A DNA stretch of 64,000 nt from Flavobacterium seoulense (GTDB lineage: Bacteria; Bacteroidota; Bacteroidia; Flavobacteriales; Flavobacteriaceae), in assembly GCF_000695795.1 (NCBI RefSeq), contig NZ_JNCA01000022.1, forward strand, positions 44,432-108,431, given 5' to 3'. Shown piece by piece: positions 1-9,106 of the stretch (position 1 is its first letter; each line of letters opens with the position of its first letter). Below the pieces are notes generated by a model. The model saw only the letters and a list, made by a program, of their open reading frames with translations, was not told the origin of the DNA and ran no database searches. A program made the translations under genes and the position numbers.

Positions 1-390
1 TTCAATTTGGTTTGGAGAAAGTTCTTCTTGTTTTAAAGCCATTTCATATTTTTCAATAGCCGCTTCTTCTCCAGTAGTGCAGGCATTAATAATAGATTCC
101 GTATCATTACTTGTAAAAGTAGCTTTTATGTCAATCCAGGCACGGTGTAAGGCTCCTAATGGTCCGCCTCCGGCAGTATCAGTTGATTTTCCTAGTCTGT
201 TGATTTCATCCTGAAGTTCAGTAATAAATGATGCACGCTCGCGGGCATAATTGGTGAAATTCGATTTAATCATTGCATCTTCTACATGTTCTGCAGCATT
301 AGTGTATCCTAGTTTTCCGTCTTCCAAAATAGCAATTAATCCCTCTAATGTGCTTACAATTTCTTTTCTAGTATCTTCTGTATTTGTCAT
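1..390 (-). CDS. DUF2383 / PA2169-type four-helix-bundle protein, C-terminus cut by window edge
   Basis: The reverse strand is open from an ATG at 388-390 to the window edge, giving 130 residues that begin MTNTEDTRKEIV. The N-terminal half looks like the DUF2383 / PA2169 family of ferritin-like four-helix bundles: a helix with STLEGLIAILEDGKLGY, then AAEHVEDAMIK, then ARERASFITELQDEINRLG, then GGGPLGALHRAWIDIKA. Family members are usually about 150 residues, so only a short C-terminal piece should be missing. The role of the family is not well established; members often sit in stress-response loci. A weak -7-like site (CATCTTTG on the minus strand, 420-427) lies just upstream. The preceding lyase gene has its own terminator, so this is probably a separate unit. 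Confidence 0.8.
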   Translation of the reverse strand, partial: MTNTEDTRKEIVSTLEGLIAILEDGKLGYTNAAEHVEDAMIKSNFTNYARERASFITELQDEINRLGKSTDTAGGGPLGALHRAWIDIKATFTSNDTESIINACTTGEEAAIEKYEMALKQEELSPNQIE

Positions 391-488
391 AATGTTGATT
401 TTTAATTATTGTTATATCACAAAGATGACAATAGTGGCTGTCTTCATTTTACACTATTTTCAATTGTTTTTATAGAATTTCGGAATCT

Positions 489-523
489 AAAAAAGCCTCA
501 GTATGAATTACTGAGGCTTTTTT
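489..523 (-). terminator. Rho-independent terminator of the rhamnogalacturonan lyase gene
   Basis: A perfect 15-bp inverted repeat (489-503 with 509-523, core GCCTCAGTA) encloses a 5-base loop. It ends in a run of T on the minus strand and sits 13 bases beyond the lyase stop codon. Confidence 0.85.
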
Positions 524-535
524 AATCGGAAATAT

Positions 536-2389
536 TTATTTAGGAGTTACAACATTTGGCTGGGCTTGTGGCTCCATATCTGTTCCCAAATAAAAACTCG
601 GATGCGGTGGCTGATTGTAAGCCGAGTTTTGCCAGGCAATAGCAAGCCTATATTGAGTGTCGTGCATCAAAGTGTATAATTTATGATCGGTAGGAATGTT
701 AGTAGTATAAATTCGAATAGCAGAATTATCGTCTTTTCGGAAAATTACTTCTTCGCGCCAGTCGCCAAAAAGATCAGCACTTAAACAAGGTGTTGATTTT
801 GTACCATTATTTGATCTAAAACCAGTAGCGGTCAGCAAATTAACGCTTTTAGAATTGGTATAATCCCATTTGTCAATTCGGTTTGAGTTTAATAACTCTC
901 TGCTTAAATCGCCATCCCACCAAATCGCAAAATTCATCGATGGTTTATTGGTGGCAATTTGATTTCCTTTACAATCGTATAAATTTCCCACAGCTCCCCA
1001 GCATTCATAACCTTTGTGTCGGGGATCAATATCGGCAGCCAAACCTCGGCCTACATCAATATTTTCTCCATTCACGCCCCATAAAGGTTCTCCTGTTTTA
1101 GCATCTCTAAATTCGAGTCCGTAACCTTTATAACTGCGTGGTGACTCGTGGCACTGCCATACTTCCTGCCCGGGACGATCAGGGTCCATATCGGTCATGT
1201 GTAAAGAATCGCCGTGACCTAATCCGTTCGCGTATAATTTTGTTCCATCGTCATCAATAGCGCTACTACCGTTGCATATTTCATCTTTTCCATCACCATC
1301 TACATCGCCCACAGTCATTTGGTGATTGCCTTGTCCACGGGCATCTCTGTTTTCAGCATCGTTACTGTCAAAAATCCATCGTTTAGAAAGTTTGTTATCT
1401 CTCCAGTCCCAGGCAACACGTACGAGTCTGGTGTAATAACCGCGTCCCATTACTAAACTAGGTTTTTCTCCATCAAGGTAAGCAACGGCAGCAATAAAAC
1501 GATCAACACGATTCCCGCGATTGTCTCCCCACTCTGAACCATCTCCGCCGCGTGCAGGAAGATAGTCGGTAGTTGCCATCGCTTTTCCGGTTAATCCATT
1601 GAAAACGGTTAAAAATTCTGGTCCGGATAAAATAAAACCATTCGTATTTCTATAATCGGCGGTTGCTGATCCTATAACTGTTCCTGTACCATCGATAGTC
1701 CCGTCGGCAGTTTTACAGGCTATTTCGGCTTTACCATCCGAATCTAAATCATATACCATAAATTGGGTGTAATGAGCTCCGGCACGAATGTTTTTGCCTA
1801 AGTCAATTCGCCAAAGCAAAGTTCCATCTAAGCGGTAACAATCAATAAATACATTCCCTGTATATCCGCTATGCGAATTGTCATGAGCATTCGATGGATC
1901 CCATTTTACAAAAATTTCATATTGTCCGTCGCCATCTACATCGCCTACACTGGAATCGCCTACGCTATAGGTGTACGAACGACCGTCAGGAGTGGTTCCG
2001 CCAGCGGGAATTTGCATAGGAATATCTAAATATTGATTTTCCCAAACGGAAACAGTTTCTGAAGCGGCTTCTTCGACACCATTAATAATAGCACGAATGT
2101 AATACTTGCCATCAGTAGTGATTTCGTGAGTGAAATTTGTAGTAGAAGTAAATGGACTTCCAGTTACTTTTTTGTCATTGCAATACAAATTGTAGCTTAC
2201 GTCAGTCGGTTCAGTTCCCAGCATACGCCAGTTCACATACACCTGATTCGGATTTAAGCGCATGGCAACGAGACCACGATTGAGTTTTTCTACTATTCGC
2301 TGTGCCTGCATTTGCGAACTAATTCCGAAAACTAATAAGAGTAGAAATGATAATTTTCTAAGAAAATTGGAAGTAATTTTTTTATTCAT
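536..2389 (-). CDS. Secreted rhamnogalacturonan lyase, polysaccharide lyase family 11
   Basis: The 617-residue product starts with a signal peptide (about residues 1-29, ending QAQ). The mature N-terminus EKLNRGLVAMRL and VNWRMLGTEP are the typical opening of PL11 rhamnogalacturonan lyases (YesW/YesX type), which cleave the rhamnose-galacturonate backbone of pectin rhamnogalacturonan I. Several Asp-rich calcium-binding loops of the DVDGDGxxEI kind mark the eight-bladed propeller of the family. The length matches bacterial PL11 enzymes. No type IX C-terminal sorting domain is seen, so it is probably periplasmic or released by another route. No susC/susD pair or other pectinase lies nearby, so this is an isolated enzyme gene and not part of a visible polysaccharide utilisation locus. 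Confidence 0.9.
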   Translation of the reverse strand: MNKKITSNFLRKLSFLLLLVFGISSQMQAQRIVEKLNRGLVAMRLNPNQVYVNWRMLGTEPTDVSYNLYCNDKKVTGSPFTSTTNFTHEITTDGKYYIRAIINGVEEAASETVSVWENQYLDIPMQIPAGGTTPDGRSYTYSVGDSSVGDVDGDGQYEIFVKWDPSNAHDNSHSGYTGNVFIDCYRLDGTLLWRIDLGKNIRAGAHYTQFMVYDLDSDGKAEIACKTADGTIDGTGTVIGSATADYRNTNGFILSGPEFLTVFNGLTGKAMATTDYLPARGGDGSEWGDNRGNRVDRFIAAVAYLDGEKPSLVMGRGYYTRLVRVAWDWRDNKLSKRWIFDSNDAENRDARGQGNHQMTVGDVDGDGKDEICNGSSAIDDDGTKLYANGLGHGDSLHMTDMDPDRPGQEVWQCHESPRSYKGYGLEFRDAKTGEPLWGVNGENIDVGRGLAADIDPRHKGYECWGAVGNLYDCKGNQIATNKPSMNFAIWWDGDLSRELLNSNRIDKWDYTNSKSVNLLTATGFRSNNGTKSTPCLSADLFGDWREEVIFRKDDNSAIRIYTTNIPTDHKLYTLMHDTQYRLAIAWQNSAYNQPPHPSFYLGTDMEPQAQPNVVTPK

Positions 2390-2428
2390 AATTGGTTATA
2401 GGGTTGGTTGATTTCGGCGCATTTATCA

Positions 2429-2436
2429 CAAAATTA
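2429..2436 (-). promoter_or_regulatory. Candidate -7 box upstream of the lyase gene
   Basis: The minus strand reads TAATTTTG here, matching the Bacteroidota TAnnTTTG -7 element, about 40 bases upstream of the lyase ATG. No clear -33 TTG was found at the right spacing. Confidence 0.45.
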
Positions 2437-2441
2437 ATGCC

Positions 2442-2471
2442 AAAAAAAGCCTCAAGTTTCCTTGAGGCTTT
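2442..2471 (-). terminator. Terminator of the aminotransferase gene
   Basis: An 11-bp perfect stem (2446-2456 with 2461-2471, AAAGCCTCAAG) has a 4-base loop. A run of seven A on the plus strand provides the T tract on the minus strand, 22 bases after the stop codon. Confidence 0.85.
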
Positions 2472-2492
2472 ATATAAATGAAAACATTTTGA

Positions 2493-3683
2493 CTATCCTG
2501 CCAAAGCATCTTTAATTCTTTTTAATGCTTCTTTCAACAATTCGTCGCTAGTTGCATAAGAAAAACGAATACAGTTAGGGTTACCAAAAGCATCACCAGT
2601 TACTGTAGCAACATTGGCTTCAGCCAAAAGATACATCGATACGTCGTTTGCATCTTTAATTTCAGTTCCTTTTAATGTTTTTCCGAAGAAAGAAGAAACG
2701 TCTGGGAATACATAGAAAGCTCCTTCCGGAACGTTGATTTTGATTCCTGGGATTTCTTTTAATAATCCAACAACTAAATCTCTACGGCTGTGGAAAGCCT
2801 TAACCATGTGGTTTAATACAGATGGATCAGCATCTACAGCAGTAATAGTAGCACGTTGAGCGATAGAGTTAGCTCCTGAAGTTACCTGTCCTTGAATTTT
2901 AGTACAAGCCTTAGCAATAAATTCCGGTGCTCCAATGTATCCAATTCTGTATCCTGTCATAGCAAAAGCTTTAGCAACTCCGTTTACAGTGATTGTTCTG
3001 TCGAATAATCCCGGGATAGAAGCGATACTGCAAAAAGTTCCTGAGAAATTGATATGCTCATAGATTTCGTCAGCAACGATGTATATGTTTGGATATTTTT
3101 CTAAAACTTTACCAAGTGCAGTTAATTCTTCACGGCTGTAAACAGATCCTGAAGGATTACAAGGAGAAGAAAACCACATCATTTTAGTTTTAGGTGTGAT
3201 AGCAGCTTCTAATTGTTCTGGTGTGATTTTGAAATCAGTTTCTACAGAAGTTGGGACTTCTACAGGAACTCCGCCTGATAATTTTACGATTTCGAAGTAA
3301 GAAACCCAGTAAGGTGCTGGTAAGATTACTTCGTCACCATCGTTTAACATTACCTGTGCAATGTTGTATAAAGATTGTTTAGCTCCTGTAGAAACTACAA
3401 TTTGAGATGGTTTGTAATCTAAACCGTTATCTCTTTTGAATTTTCTGCAGATAGCATCTTTCAATTCAGCATATCCGTCAACCGGAGAATATGTGCTGTA
3501 GTTTTCGTCAATCGCTTTTTTAGCGGCTTCTTTGATGAAATCCGGCGTGTTAAAGTCAGGTTCTCCTAAACTTAAACTGATAATGTCTTTACCTTGCGCT
3601 TTTAATTCTCTAGCCAAAGCTGCCATTGCTAATGTTTGTGATGTAGCAAGATTGTTAATTCTGTCTGAAAGTGGATTACTCAT
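2493..3683 (-). CDS. Aspartate aminotransferase-type class I/II PLP enzyme
   Basis: This fold-type I aminotransferase most likely moves the amino group of aspartate (or a related amino acid) to 2-oxoglutarate in the cytoplasm. From the chosen start MSNPLSDRI the product has 396 residues. It shows SLGEPDF near the N-terminus, SSPCNPSGSVY, the PLP-contacting VADEIYEH, and the Schiff-base lysine in NGVAKAFAMTGYRIGY (about residue 238), followed by the C-terminal NCIRFSYAT arginine that binds the substrate carboxylate. The frame stays open upstream to an ATG at 3725, but those 14 residues are not part of the family and MSNPLSDRI is the usual flavobacterial start. Substrate specificity (AspC-like or broader) cannot be fixed from sequence. 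Confidence 0.9.
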   Translation of the reverse strand: MSNPLSDRINNLATSQTLAMAALARELKAQGKDIISLSLGEPDFNTPDFIKEAAKKAIDENYSTYSPVDGYAELKDAICRKFKRDNGLDYKPSQIVVSTGAKQSLYNIAQVMLNDGDEVILPAPYWVSYFEIVKLSGGVPVEVPTSVETDFKITPEQLEAAITPKTKMMWFSSPCNPSGSVYSREELTALGKVLEKYPNIYIVADEIYEHINFSGTFCSIASIPGLFDRTITVNGVAKAFAMTGYRIGYIGAPEFIAKACTKIQGQVTSGANSIAQRATITAVDADPSVLNHMVKAFHSRRDLVVGLLKEIPGIKINVPEGAFYVFPDVSSFFGKTLKGTEIKDANDVSMYLLAEANVATVTGDAFGNPNCIRFSYATSDELLKEALKRIKDALAG

Positions 3684-3792
3684 TAATAAAGTGTTGATTG
3701 CCCTAAAATCCTTTTTTTGAACCAAGGGAGGTTAATTATTTGTTTTAATTAATTATTATTGAAAACACAAAAAGTGTCTGTTTATTTTATTT

Positions 3793-4887
3793 TTAAGCCA
3801 TTTCTGGTTTCGTTCCTAATTCTTTTAAATGTCTGAAATGCGCAATCACAGCACTTCTCATGGTTTTGTATTCGTAATACGGCAGGTTACATTCCTGTGC
3901 CGTTTCACGAACAATTTTTGCAATTTTTCCATAATGGATATGACTGATATTCGGGAAAATATGATGTTCAATCTGATGATTTAAACCTCCGGTGTACCAG
4001 TTTACGATTTTGTTTTTTGGAGCAAAATTAGTAGTGGTAAACAATTGGTGAATCGCCCAGGTGTTTTCCATTTCGCCTAATTCATTTGGAGTAGGATTTT
4101 CTACTTCATCAACCACATGAGCTAATTGGAATACAATACTCAAAATTAGTCCTGCTGTATAATGCATGACAAAGAATCCCACTAAAACTTTCCACCACAC
4201 AATTCCAATTAAAATTGGCATTACAATCCAGATAGCAACGTAAATTATCTTAGTAATAATTAAAGTAGTCCATAAAATTTTAGGACTTTTAGGTTCACCA
4301 TACGATAATTTTCTTTTGATATAGTTTTTCATTTGCTTAAAATCAGTTGTAATTGCCCAATTAAAAGTTAATAAACCGTATAGAAAAACAGAATAATAAT
4401 GTTGAAAACGATGAAAACGATACCAAGGTGCACTTTTAGTAAAACGGATAATTCTACCGGCTTCTAAATCTTCGTCATGTCCCGGAATGTTAGTGTAAGT
4501 ATGGTGTAAAACATTATGTTGCACCTGCCAGTTATATACATTTCCGGCAAGAACATAAATAGTCCCACCCATTATTTTGTTGACCCAGGTTTTATTCGAA
4601 TAAGAACCGTGATTACCATCGTGCATTACATTCATTCCTAATCCCGCCATGCCTATTCCCATAACAATGGTTAAAAGCAGGTGTGCCCAAAAAGGCATAT
4701 CAAGCGTAAGAATTAAAAAATAAGGAACTAAGAAAACGGTGAAAAGAATAACCGCTTTTAAATGGAGTTTCCAGTTACCTGCTTTTGAAATATTATTTTC
4801 TTTGAAATAGTTGTTTACCCGCGAGTTAAGCGTTCTAAAGAACTTTAGTTTGTCTTGCTTAGCAAATGTAGGTGCGGTCGTATTCAT
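3793..4887 (-). CDS. Membrane fatty acid desaturase (acyl-CoA / acyl-lipid type)
   Basis: The 364-residue integral membrane protein carries the three histidine boxes that bind the di-iron centre of desaturases: HDGNH at 89-93, HNVLHH at 124-129 and HQIEHH at 304-309. The third box begins with Gln rather than His, as in front-end (delta-5/delta-6-like) desaturases, but no fused cytochrome b5 domain is present. Hydrophobic segments lie at about 43-62, 67-86, 164-180 and 205-255. It would introduce a double bond into membrane fatty acids, a common cold or fluidity adaptation in flavobacteria. It is divergent from rsmG, with a -7 box for each gene in the shared gap. Regiospecificity is not predictable. 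Confidence 0.9.
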   Translation of the reverse strand: MNTTAPTFAKQDKLKFFRTLNSRVNNYFKENNISKAGNWKLHLKAVILFTVFLVPYFLILTLDMPFWAHLLLTIVMGIGMAGLGMNVMHDGNHGSYSNKTWVNKIMGGTIYVLAGNVYNWQVQHNVLHHTYTNIPGHDEDLEAGRIIRFTKSAPWYRFHRFQHYYSVFLYGLLTFNWAITTDFKQMKNYIKRKLSYGEPKSPKILWTTLIITKIIYVAIWIVMPILIGIVWWKVLVGFFVMHYTAGLILSIVFQLAHVVDEVENPTPNELGEMENTWAIHQLFTTTNFAPKNKIVNWYTGGLNHQIEHHIFPNISHIHYGKIAKIVRETAQECNLPYYEYKTMRSAVIAHFRHLKELGTKPEMA

Positions 4888-4906
4888 AATTATTCAAAAT
4901 AGCGTT

Positions 4907-4914
4907 CAAAGATA
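4907..4914 (-). promoter_or_regulatory. -7 box for the desaturase gene
   Basis: The minus strand reads TATCTTTG, a perfect TAnnTTTG, about 20 bases upstream of the desaturase ATG. A minus-strand TTTG at 4938-4941 could be the -33 element, with a long spacer of 23. Confidence 0.55.
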
Positions 4915-4972
4915 ATTATTTATAAATTTTAACTTGGCAAAATTGAGTTAAATATTTCAAACTTAAAAATAG

Positions 4973-4980
4973 TACTTTTG
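4973..4980 (+). promoter_or_regulatory. -7 box for rsmG
   Basis: TACTTTTG matches TAnnTTTG and lies 16 bases before the rsmG ATG. A TTG 27 bases upstream is too far to count as a -33 element. Confidence 0.5.
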
Positions 4981-4996
4981 TTAAAAATTTAAAACG

Positions 4997-5626
4997 ATGG
5001 ACGAGATTCTAAGCTATTTCCCAGATTTAACCGATACTCAAAAAGAACAATTCCAAAAACTGGATTCTTTATACCACGACTGGAACGAAAAAATAAATGT
5101 CATTTCCCGAAAAGATATTGATTCATTATATACAAAACATGTACTGCATTCTTTAGGAATTGCTAAAATCATGAAGTTTGAACCCGGAACTTATGTGCTT
5201 GATGTAGGAACTGGAGGTGGATTTCCAGGAATTCCGTTAGCGATTTTATTTCCGGAAACCCGTTTTTATCTGATTGATGTAATTGCTAAAAAAATAAAAG
5301 TGGTACAGGGAGTTGCTGATGCTTTAGGTTTGAAAAATGTAAAAGCAGAGCAAATCAGAGCCGAAAATGTAAAAGGTGATTTCGATTTTATTGTAAGCCG
5401 TGCGGTAACAAATATGCCTGATTTTGTTTCCTGGATAAAAACCAAAATCAAAAAACAACACAAACACGAACTGAAAAACGGAATTCTGTATTTAAAAGGT
5501 GGTGATTTAACCGAAGAGTTAAAAGACTTTCCAAAAGCAACACAATATGATCTAGCCGAACATTTTAAAGATGAATTTTTTGAAACTAAGAAAGTGGTGC
5601 ATTTGCCATTAAAATTCACAGTATAA
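4997..5626 (+). CDS. rsmG: 16S rRNA (guanine527-N7)-methyltransferase RsmG
   Basis: The 209-residue protein matches RsmG/GidB over its full length. It has the conserved N-terminal WNEKINVISRKD, then the SAM-binding motif LDVGTGGGFPGIPLAI (about 67-82), FYLIDVIAKK, and the catalytic-side VSRAV. It methylates N7 of G527 in the 530 loop of 16S rRNA, using SAM in the cytoplasm; loss in other bacteria gives low-level streptomycin resistance. It stands alone between its own promoter box and terminator and is not next to mnmG as in many Proteobacteria. The start at 4997 gives the usual MDEI-type N-terminus. Identification is secure. Confidence 0.96.
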   Translation: MDEILSYFPDLTDTQKEQFQKLDSLYHDWNEKINVISRKDIDSLYTKHVLHSLGIAKIMKFEPGTYVLDVGTGGGFPGIPLAILFPETRFYLIDVIAKKIKVVQGVADALGLKNVKAEQIRAENVKGDFDFIVSRAVTNMPDFVSWIKTKIKKQHKHELKNGILYLKGGDLTEELKDFPKATQYDLAEHFKDEFFETKKVVHLPLKFTV

Positions 5627-5649
5627 TAGATTTTTAAAGATAGGTTTTG

Positions 5650-5684
5650 AAAGCTCCATTTTAATAAAAGTGGGGCTTTTTTAT
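5650..5684 (+). terminator. Terminator after rsmG
   Basis: The hairpin pairs AAAGCTCCATTTTA with TAAAAGTGGGGCTTT (one bulge and one G-U pair) and is followed by a T tract. Confidence 0.75.
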
Positions 5685-5737
5685 TAGACTAATTTTAGTA
5701 GTAACGTTAAATTAATATTATAGACAGTACAAATTTT

Positions 5738-5745
5738 TATCTTTG
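5738..5745 (+). promoter_or_regulatory. -7 box for the alkaline phosphatase gene
   Basis: TATCTTTG is a perfect TAnnTTTG element, 21 bases before the ATG. No obvious Pho-box-like repeats were seen near it. Confidence 0.5.
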
Positions 5746-5766
5746 GAGATAGAATAATAAATAATA

Positions 5767-7182
5767 ATGGATAGAAGAAAATTTTTCAGAAGTGGCTCTT
5801 TGTTTACACTAGGTGCGGCAGTTATTAATCCTTTTCAGAGTTCGGCTGCTATTTTAGATATAGATTCTGTAAATAAAAATAAGAAAGCCAAAAATATTAT
5901 ATTTCTGGTAAGTGACGGAATGAGTACCGGAACGCTTAATATGACCGATTTGTATTTAAACAGAAAAACAGCTAAAGGTTCTAATTGGTTACAATTATAT
6001 AAAGACAATAAAGTTTCCAGAGCTTTGATGGATACAGCTTCGGCAAGTTCTATTGTGACCGATTCTTCTGCAGGAAGTTCTTCATGGGGCGGAGGTTTTA
6101 GAGTAAATAATGGAGCTTTGAATGTGAGTCCGAGTGGTGAATCTCATTTACCAATTTGGCAAAAATTCAAAAAAGCAGGAAAAATGGCGGGCTGTGTAAC
6201 AACAGTTCCCATAACGCATGCAACTCCGGCGGGTTTTTGTGTTAATAGTAAAAGTAGAAATGCACAGGACGATATTGCTGAACAATATTTAGAACTAGGT
6301 TTTGATATTATGATGGGAGGCGGAGCTAATTATTTCAGCCCGGAATTAAGAAAGGACAAGAAAGATATGTATGCTGCTTATACGGCAAAAGGTTATCAGG
6401 TTGTAAAAACAAAAGCAGAGATGGAATTGGCATCGAATTCAAAACCTGTTTTTGGTGTTTTTTCAGATGATGCGCTTCCTTATTATGTGGATAGAAATAG
6501 TGATGATAATTTAAAAAAGACGATTCCGAGTCTTGCTGAAATGTCTCAAAAAGCAATCGACAGAATGAAAGATCATAAAAATGGTTTTGTGTTGCAGATT
6601 GAAAGTGGAAAAGTGGATTGGGCTGCTCATGGTAATGATATTGCAGGATTGATTAACGATCAGATTGAATTTGATGAAGCGGTAAAAGTGGCGATAGATT
6701 TTGCCGAAAAAGATAAAGAAACATTAGTAATTATTACTACAGATCATGGAAATGCAAATCCCGGAATTATTTATGGCAAAAATGCCAATGATAATTTTGA
6801 CAGCATTCAGAAATATACGCAAACGAATGAGTGGATTTTGAATCAGATAAAACCAGATTCCTCAATTTCACAGGTCAAAGAAATTATTGAAAAAGCAAAT
6901 GGGCATTCCGTTTCTGATGAAGATGCTAAATATGTATTGAGTTACTACGACGGATTACATAAAGAAGATGGATTATATAATTACAAAAAATTGCCTTATA
7001 AAGCTTTCGCAGAAATGCAGGGAAAAATAAATTCGGTAGGCTGGATTAGTATGGATCATTCTGCGGATTATGTTGAAATGGCGATGTTTGGTCCCGGAAG
7101 TGAACTTTTAAAGCCTTTTGTGAAAAATACCGATTTGCATTATTTAATGCTGCAGGCAGCTGAAGTGGAAAATAAATTCTAA
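5767..7182 (+). CDS. Tat-exported alkaline phosphatase (PhoA-like)
   Basis: The 471-residue protein is a PhoA-superfamily alkaline phosphatase that hydrolyses phosphomonoesters outside the cytoplasm. Active-site residues align by motif: metal Asp50 in LVSDGM, nucleophile Ser100 in VTDSSAG, THATPAGF at 150-157, metal ligands Glu279, Asp284 and His288 in QIESGKVDWAAHG, Asp326/His327 in TTDHGN, and His431 in MDHSADY. The N-terminus MDRRKFFRSG followed by a hydrophobic stretch and an Ala-rich end is a twin-arginine signal peptide, so it should be exported folded. A tatA gene is also in this window (32743). The gene is monocistronic, with its own promoter box and a hairpin downstream. E. coli PhoA uses Sec, so the Tat signal is a real difference from that model. 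Confidence 0.92.
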   Translation: MDRRKFFRSGSLFTLGAAVINPFQSSAAILDIDSVNKNKKAKNIIFLVSDGMSTGTLNMTDLYLNRKTAKGSNWLQLYKDNKVSRALMDTASASSIVTDSSAGSSSWGGGFRVNNGALNVSPSGESHLPIWQKFKKAGKMAGCVTTVPITHATPAGFCVNSKSRNAQDDIAEQYLELGFDIMMGGGANYFSPELRKDKKDMYAAYTAKGYQVVKTKAEMELASNSKPVFGVFSDDALPYYVDRNSDDNLKKTIPSLAEMSQKAIDRMKDHKNGFVLQIESGKVDWAAHGNDIAGLINDQIEFDEAVKVAIDFAEKDKETLVIITTDHGNANPGIIYGKNANDNFDSIQKYTQTNEWILNQIKPDSSISQVKEIIEKANGHSVSDEDAKYVLSYYDGLHKEDGLYNYKKLPYKAFAEMQGKINSVGWISMDHSADYVEMAMFGPGSELLKPFVKNTDLHYLMLQAAEVENKF

Positions 7183-7204
7183 TCAGCTTTCATATTAAAT
7201 AGGT

Positions 7205-7245
7205 AAAAAAATGCCGAAACTTAATTAAAAAAATCGGCATTTTTT
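7205..7245. terminator. Bidirectional terminator between alkaline phosphatase and pruA
   Basis: A 12-bp perfect inverted repeat (7205-7216 with 7234-7245, AAAAAATGCCGA) has T tracts in both directions between two convergent genes. Confidence 0.85.
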
Positions 7246-7285
7246 ATACTCTAAAAATCTGACTTCTCAATTCTGAAATCTGATT

Positions 7286-8914
7286 CTATTCTCTTAAAAA
7301 AGGGTATCTGTAATTTTCCGGAGAAACAAATACTTCTTTAATTGTTCTTGGCGAAACCCAACGCAATAAATTCATTGCCGAACCCGCTTTGTCATTCGTT
7401 CCCGAAGCTCTGGCACCACCAAAAGGCTGTTGTCCTACAACGGCTCCGGTACATTTATCATTGATGTATAGGTTTCCTGAAGCATTTTGGAGTTTCATTG
7501 TTGCTTCTTCAATGGCATAACGATTCTGACTGAAAATGGCTCCTGTAAGTGCATATTCTGAAGTTTGGTCTATCAATTCCAAAGTTTCTAACCAATTTGC
7601 ATCTTCGTAAACGTAAATGGTTAAAATAGGTCCGAATAATTCGGTTTCCATAGTAACATATTTTGGATTTGTCGTAAGGATTACTGTAGGTTCAACAAAA
7701 TAACCAACCGATTTGTCGTAATTTCCTCCAATGATAATTTCGGCATCGGCATCTTTTTTAGCACGCTCAATATAAGAAGCTAATTTGTCGAAAGAAGCTT
7801 CGTGGATCACAGCAGTAATGAAATTGCTGAAATCCTCAGGTGAACCCATTTTCATCGATTGAATGTCGGTTGTCAATTGTTCTTTCACATCAGGCCATAA
7901 ACTTTTTGGAATATAAACTCTCGAAGCTGCCGAACATTTTTGGCCCTGAAATTCGAATGCACCACGTACAATTCCGGTTACAGCTTGCTTTACATTGGCA
8001 GATGGATGTACTATAACGAAATCTTTTCCGCCAGTTTCGCCTACAATTCTTGGATAGGTTTTATAATGATGAATGTTTGTCCCAATTTTTGCCCAAAGAT
8101 CTTTGAATACAAAGGTCGATCCTGTGTAATGTAATCCGGCAAAATCACGACTTGCCAAAATAGTATTGGTAATCATAGCTGCATCTCCAAAAACTACATT
8201 GATGACGCCATCCGGAAGTCCGGCTTCTTTGAAAATTTCGATAATAATTTTTGCCGAAAAAACTTGGCTGTCACTTGGCTTCCAAACTACTACATTTCCC
8301 ATCATAGCAGCACTCGCAGGAAGATTAGCAGCAATGGCGGTAAAATTAAAAGGAGTGATGGCGTAAACAAAACCTTCCAACGGACGGTATTCTACCCGAT
8401 TCCATATAGTAGATTCAGATGTAGGTTGATCGGCATAAATTTGGGTCATGAATTCTACGTTGAAACGCAAAAAATCAATTAACTCACAGGAAGCGTCAAT
8501 CTCGGCCTGATGGATATTTTTAGATTGCCCAATCATAGTTGCTGCATTGATTCTCGCTCTGTAAGGTCCGGCAATTAACTCGGCTGCTTTTAGAAAAATA
8601 GCTGCACGCTGTTCCCAAGCCATATTTACCCATGCTTTTCTTGATTCCAGTGCATTTGCAATAGCCTCTTCGACATGATTTTTTTCAGCCAGATGATAAC
8701 TTCCTACTATATGTTTATGATCGTGAGGAGGAGTAATGTTTCTGGTATTTCCGGTCCTGATTTCTTTGTTTCCAATGTATAGCGGAACATCAACTGATTC
8801 ATTCCACATTTTTTTGTATGCAGCTAAAACGGCTTCTTTTTCCGGAGAATTAGGAGCGTAATTTTTTACGGGTTCGTTTATAGCTTTAGGTACTTTAAAA
8901 AATCCTTTTAGCAT
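7286..8914 (-). CDS. pruA: 1-pyrroline-5-carboxylate dehydrogenase
   Basis: The 542-residue aldehyde dehydrogenase matches the single-domain L-glutamate gamma-semialdehyde dehydrogenases (P5CDH, PruA/RocA), the second step of proline breakdown to glutamate, NAD-dependent and cytoplasmic. The start MLKGFFKVPKAINEPVKNYAP is typical of this subfamily. Visible motifs are the nucleotide-binding TPFNFTAIAANLPA, catalytic Glu293 in GETGGKD, and catalytic Cys327 in GQKCSAASR. No proline dehydrogenase domain is fused and no putA/prodh gene is adjacent, so the first enzyme must be elsewhere. A -7-like box (8952-8959) precedes it. Confidence 0.95.
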   Translation of the reverse strand: MLKGFFKVPKAINEPVKNYAPNSPEKEAVLAAYKKMWNESVDVPLYIGNKEIRTGNTRNITPPHDHKHIVGSYHLAEKNHVEEAIANALESRKAWVNMAWEQRAAIFLKAAELIAGPYRARINAATMIGQSKNIHQAEIDASCELIDFLRFNVEFMTQIYADQPTSESTIWNRVEYRPLEGFVYAITPFNFTAIAANLPASAAMMGNVVVWKPSDSQVFSAKIIIEIFKEAGLPDGVINVVFGDAAMITNTILASRDFAGLHYTGSTFVFKDLWAKIGTNIHHYKTYPRIVGETGGKDFVIVHPSANVKQAVTGIVRGAFEFQGQKCSAASRVYIPKSLWPDVKEQLTTDIQSMKMGSPEDFSNFITAVIHEASFDKLASYIERAKKDADAEIIIGGNYDKSVGYFVEPTVILTTNPKYVTMETELFGPILTIYVYEDANWLETLELIDQTSEYALTGAIFSQNRYAIEEATMKLQNASGNLYINDKCTGAVVGQQPFGGARASGTNDKAGSAMNLLRWVSPRTIKEVFVSPENYRYPFLRE

Positions 8915-8951
8915 ATTGAGGTATTTTAAATTATTGAAATAGTAATGTACT

Positions 8952-8959
8952 CAAATGTA
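8952..8959 (-). promoter_or_regulatory. -7 box for pruA
   Basis: The minus strand reads TACATTTG (TAnnTTTG), 37 bases upstream of the pruA ATG. A minus-strand TTG at 8984-8986 is a possible but distant -33 element. Confidence 0.4.
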
Positions 8960-9057
8960 CAAAGGTTGTTTTTGATTCTATCACAACACAATATTAAATA
9001 TTGTAATTTAATAAATTAATCGTGCGAAATTGTAAAATAATTAAAGTAGGGAAGAAG

Positions 9058-9065
9058 TAAATTTG
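9058..9065 (+). promoter_or_regulatory. -7 box for the repair cassette
   Basis: TAAATTTG matches TAnnTTTG, 41 bases before the exonuclease ATG at 9107. It would drive the four-gene operon that follows. Confidence 0.45.
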
Positions 9066-9106
9066 GTAGAAATGAGGGCAATTTGTTTGCTGTAAAAGTA
9101 TTGTTT

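Noticed and set aside
3684..3725. Longer start for the aminotransferase
   Set aside because: The extra 14 residues (MVQKKDFRAINTLL) match no family motif, while MSNPLSDRI is the common flavobacterial start.
6335..6556. Open reading frame on the opposite strand of the alkaline phosphatase gene
   Set aside because: It lies wholly inside a clear gene, has no homology motif and no promoter or coupling.
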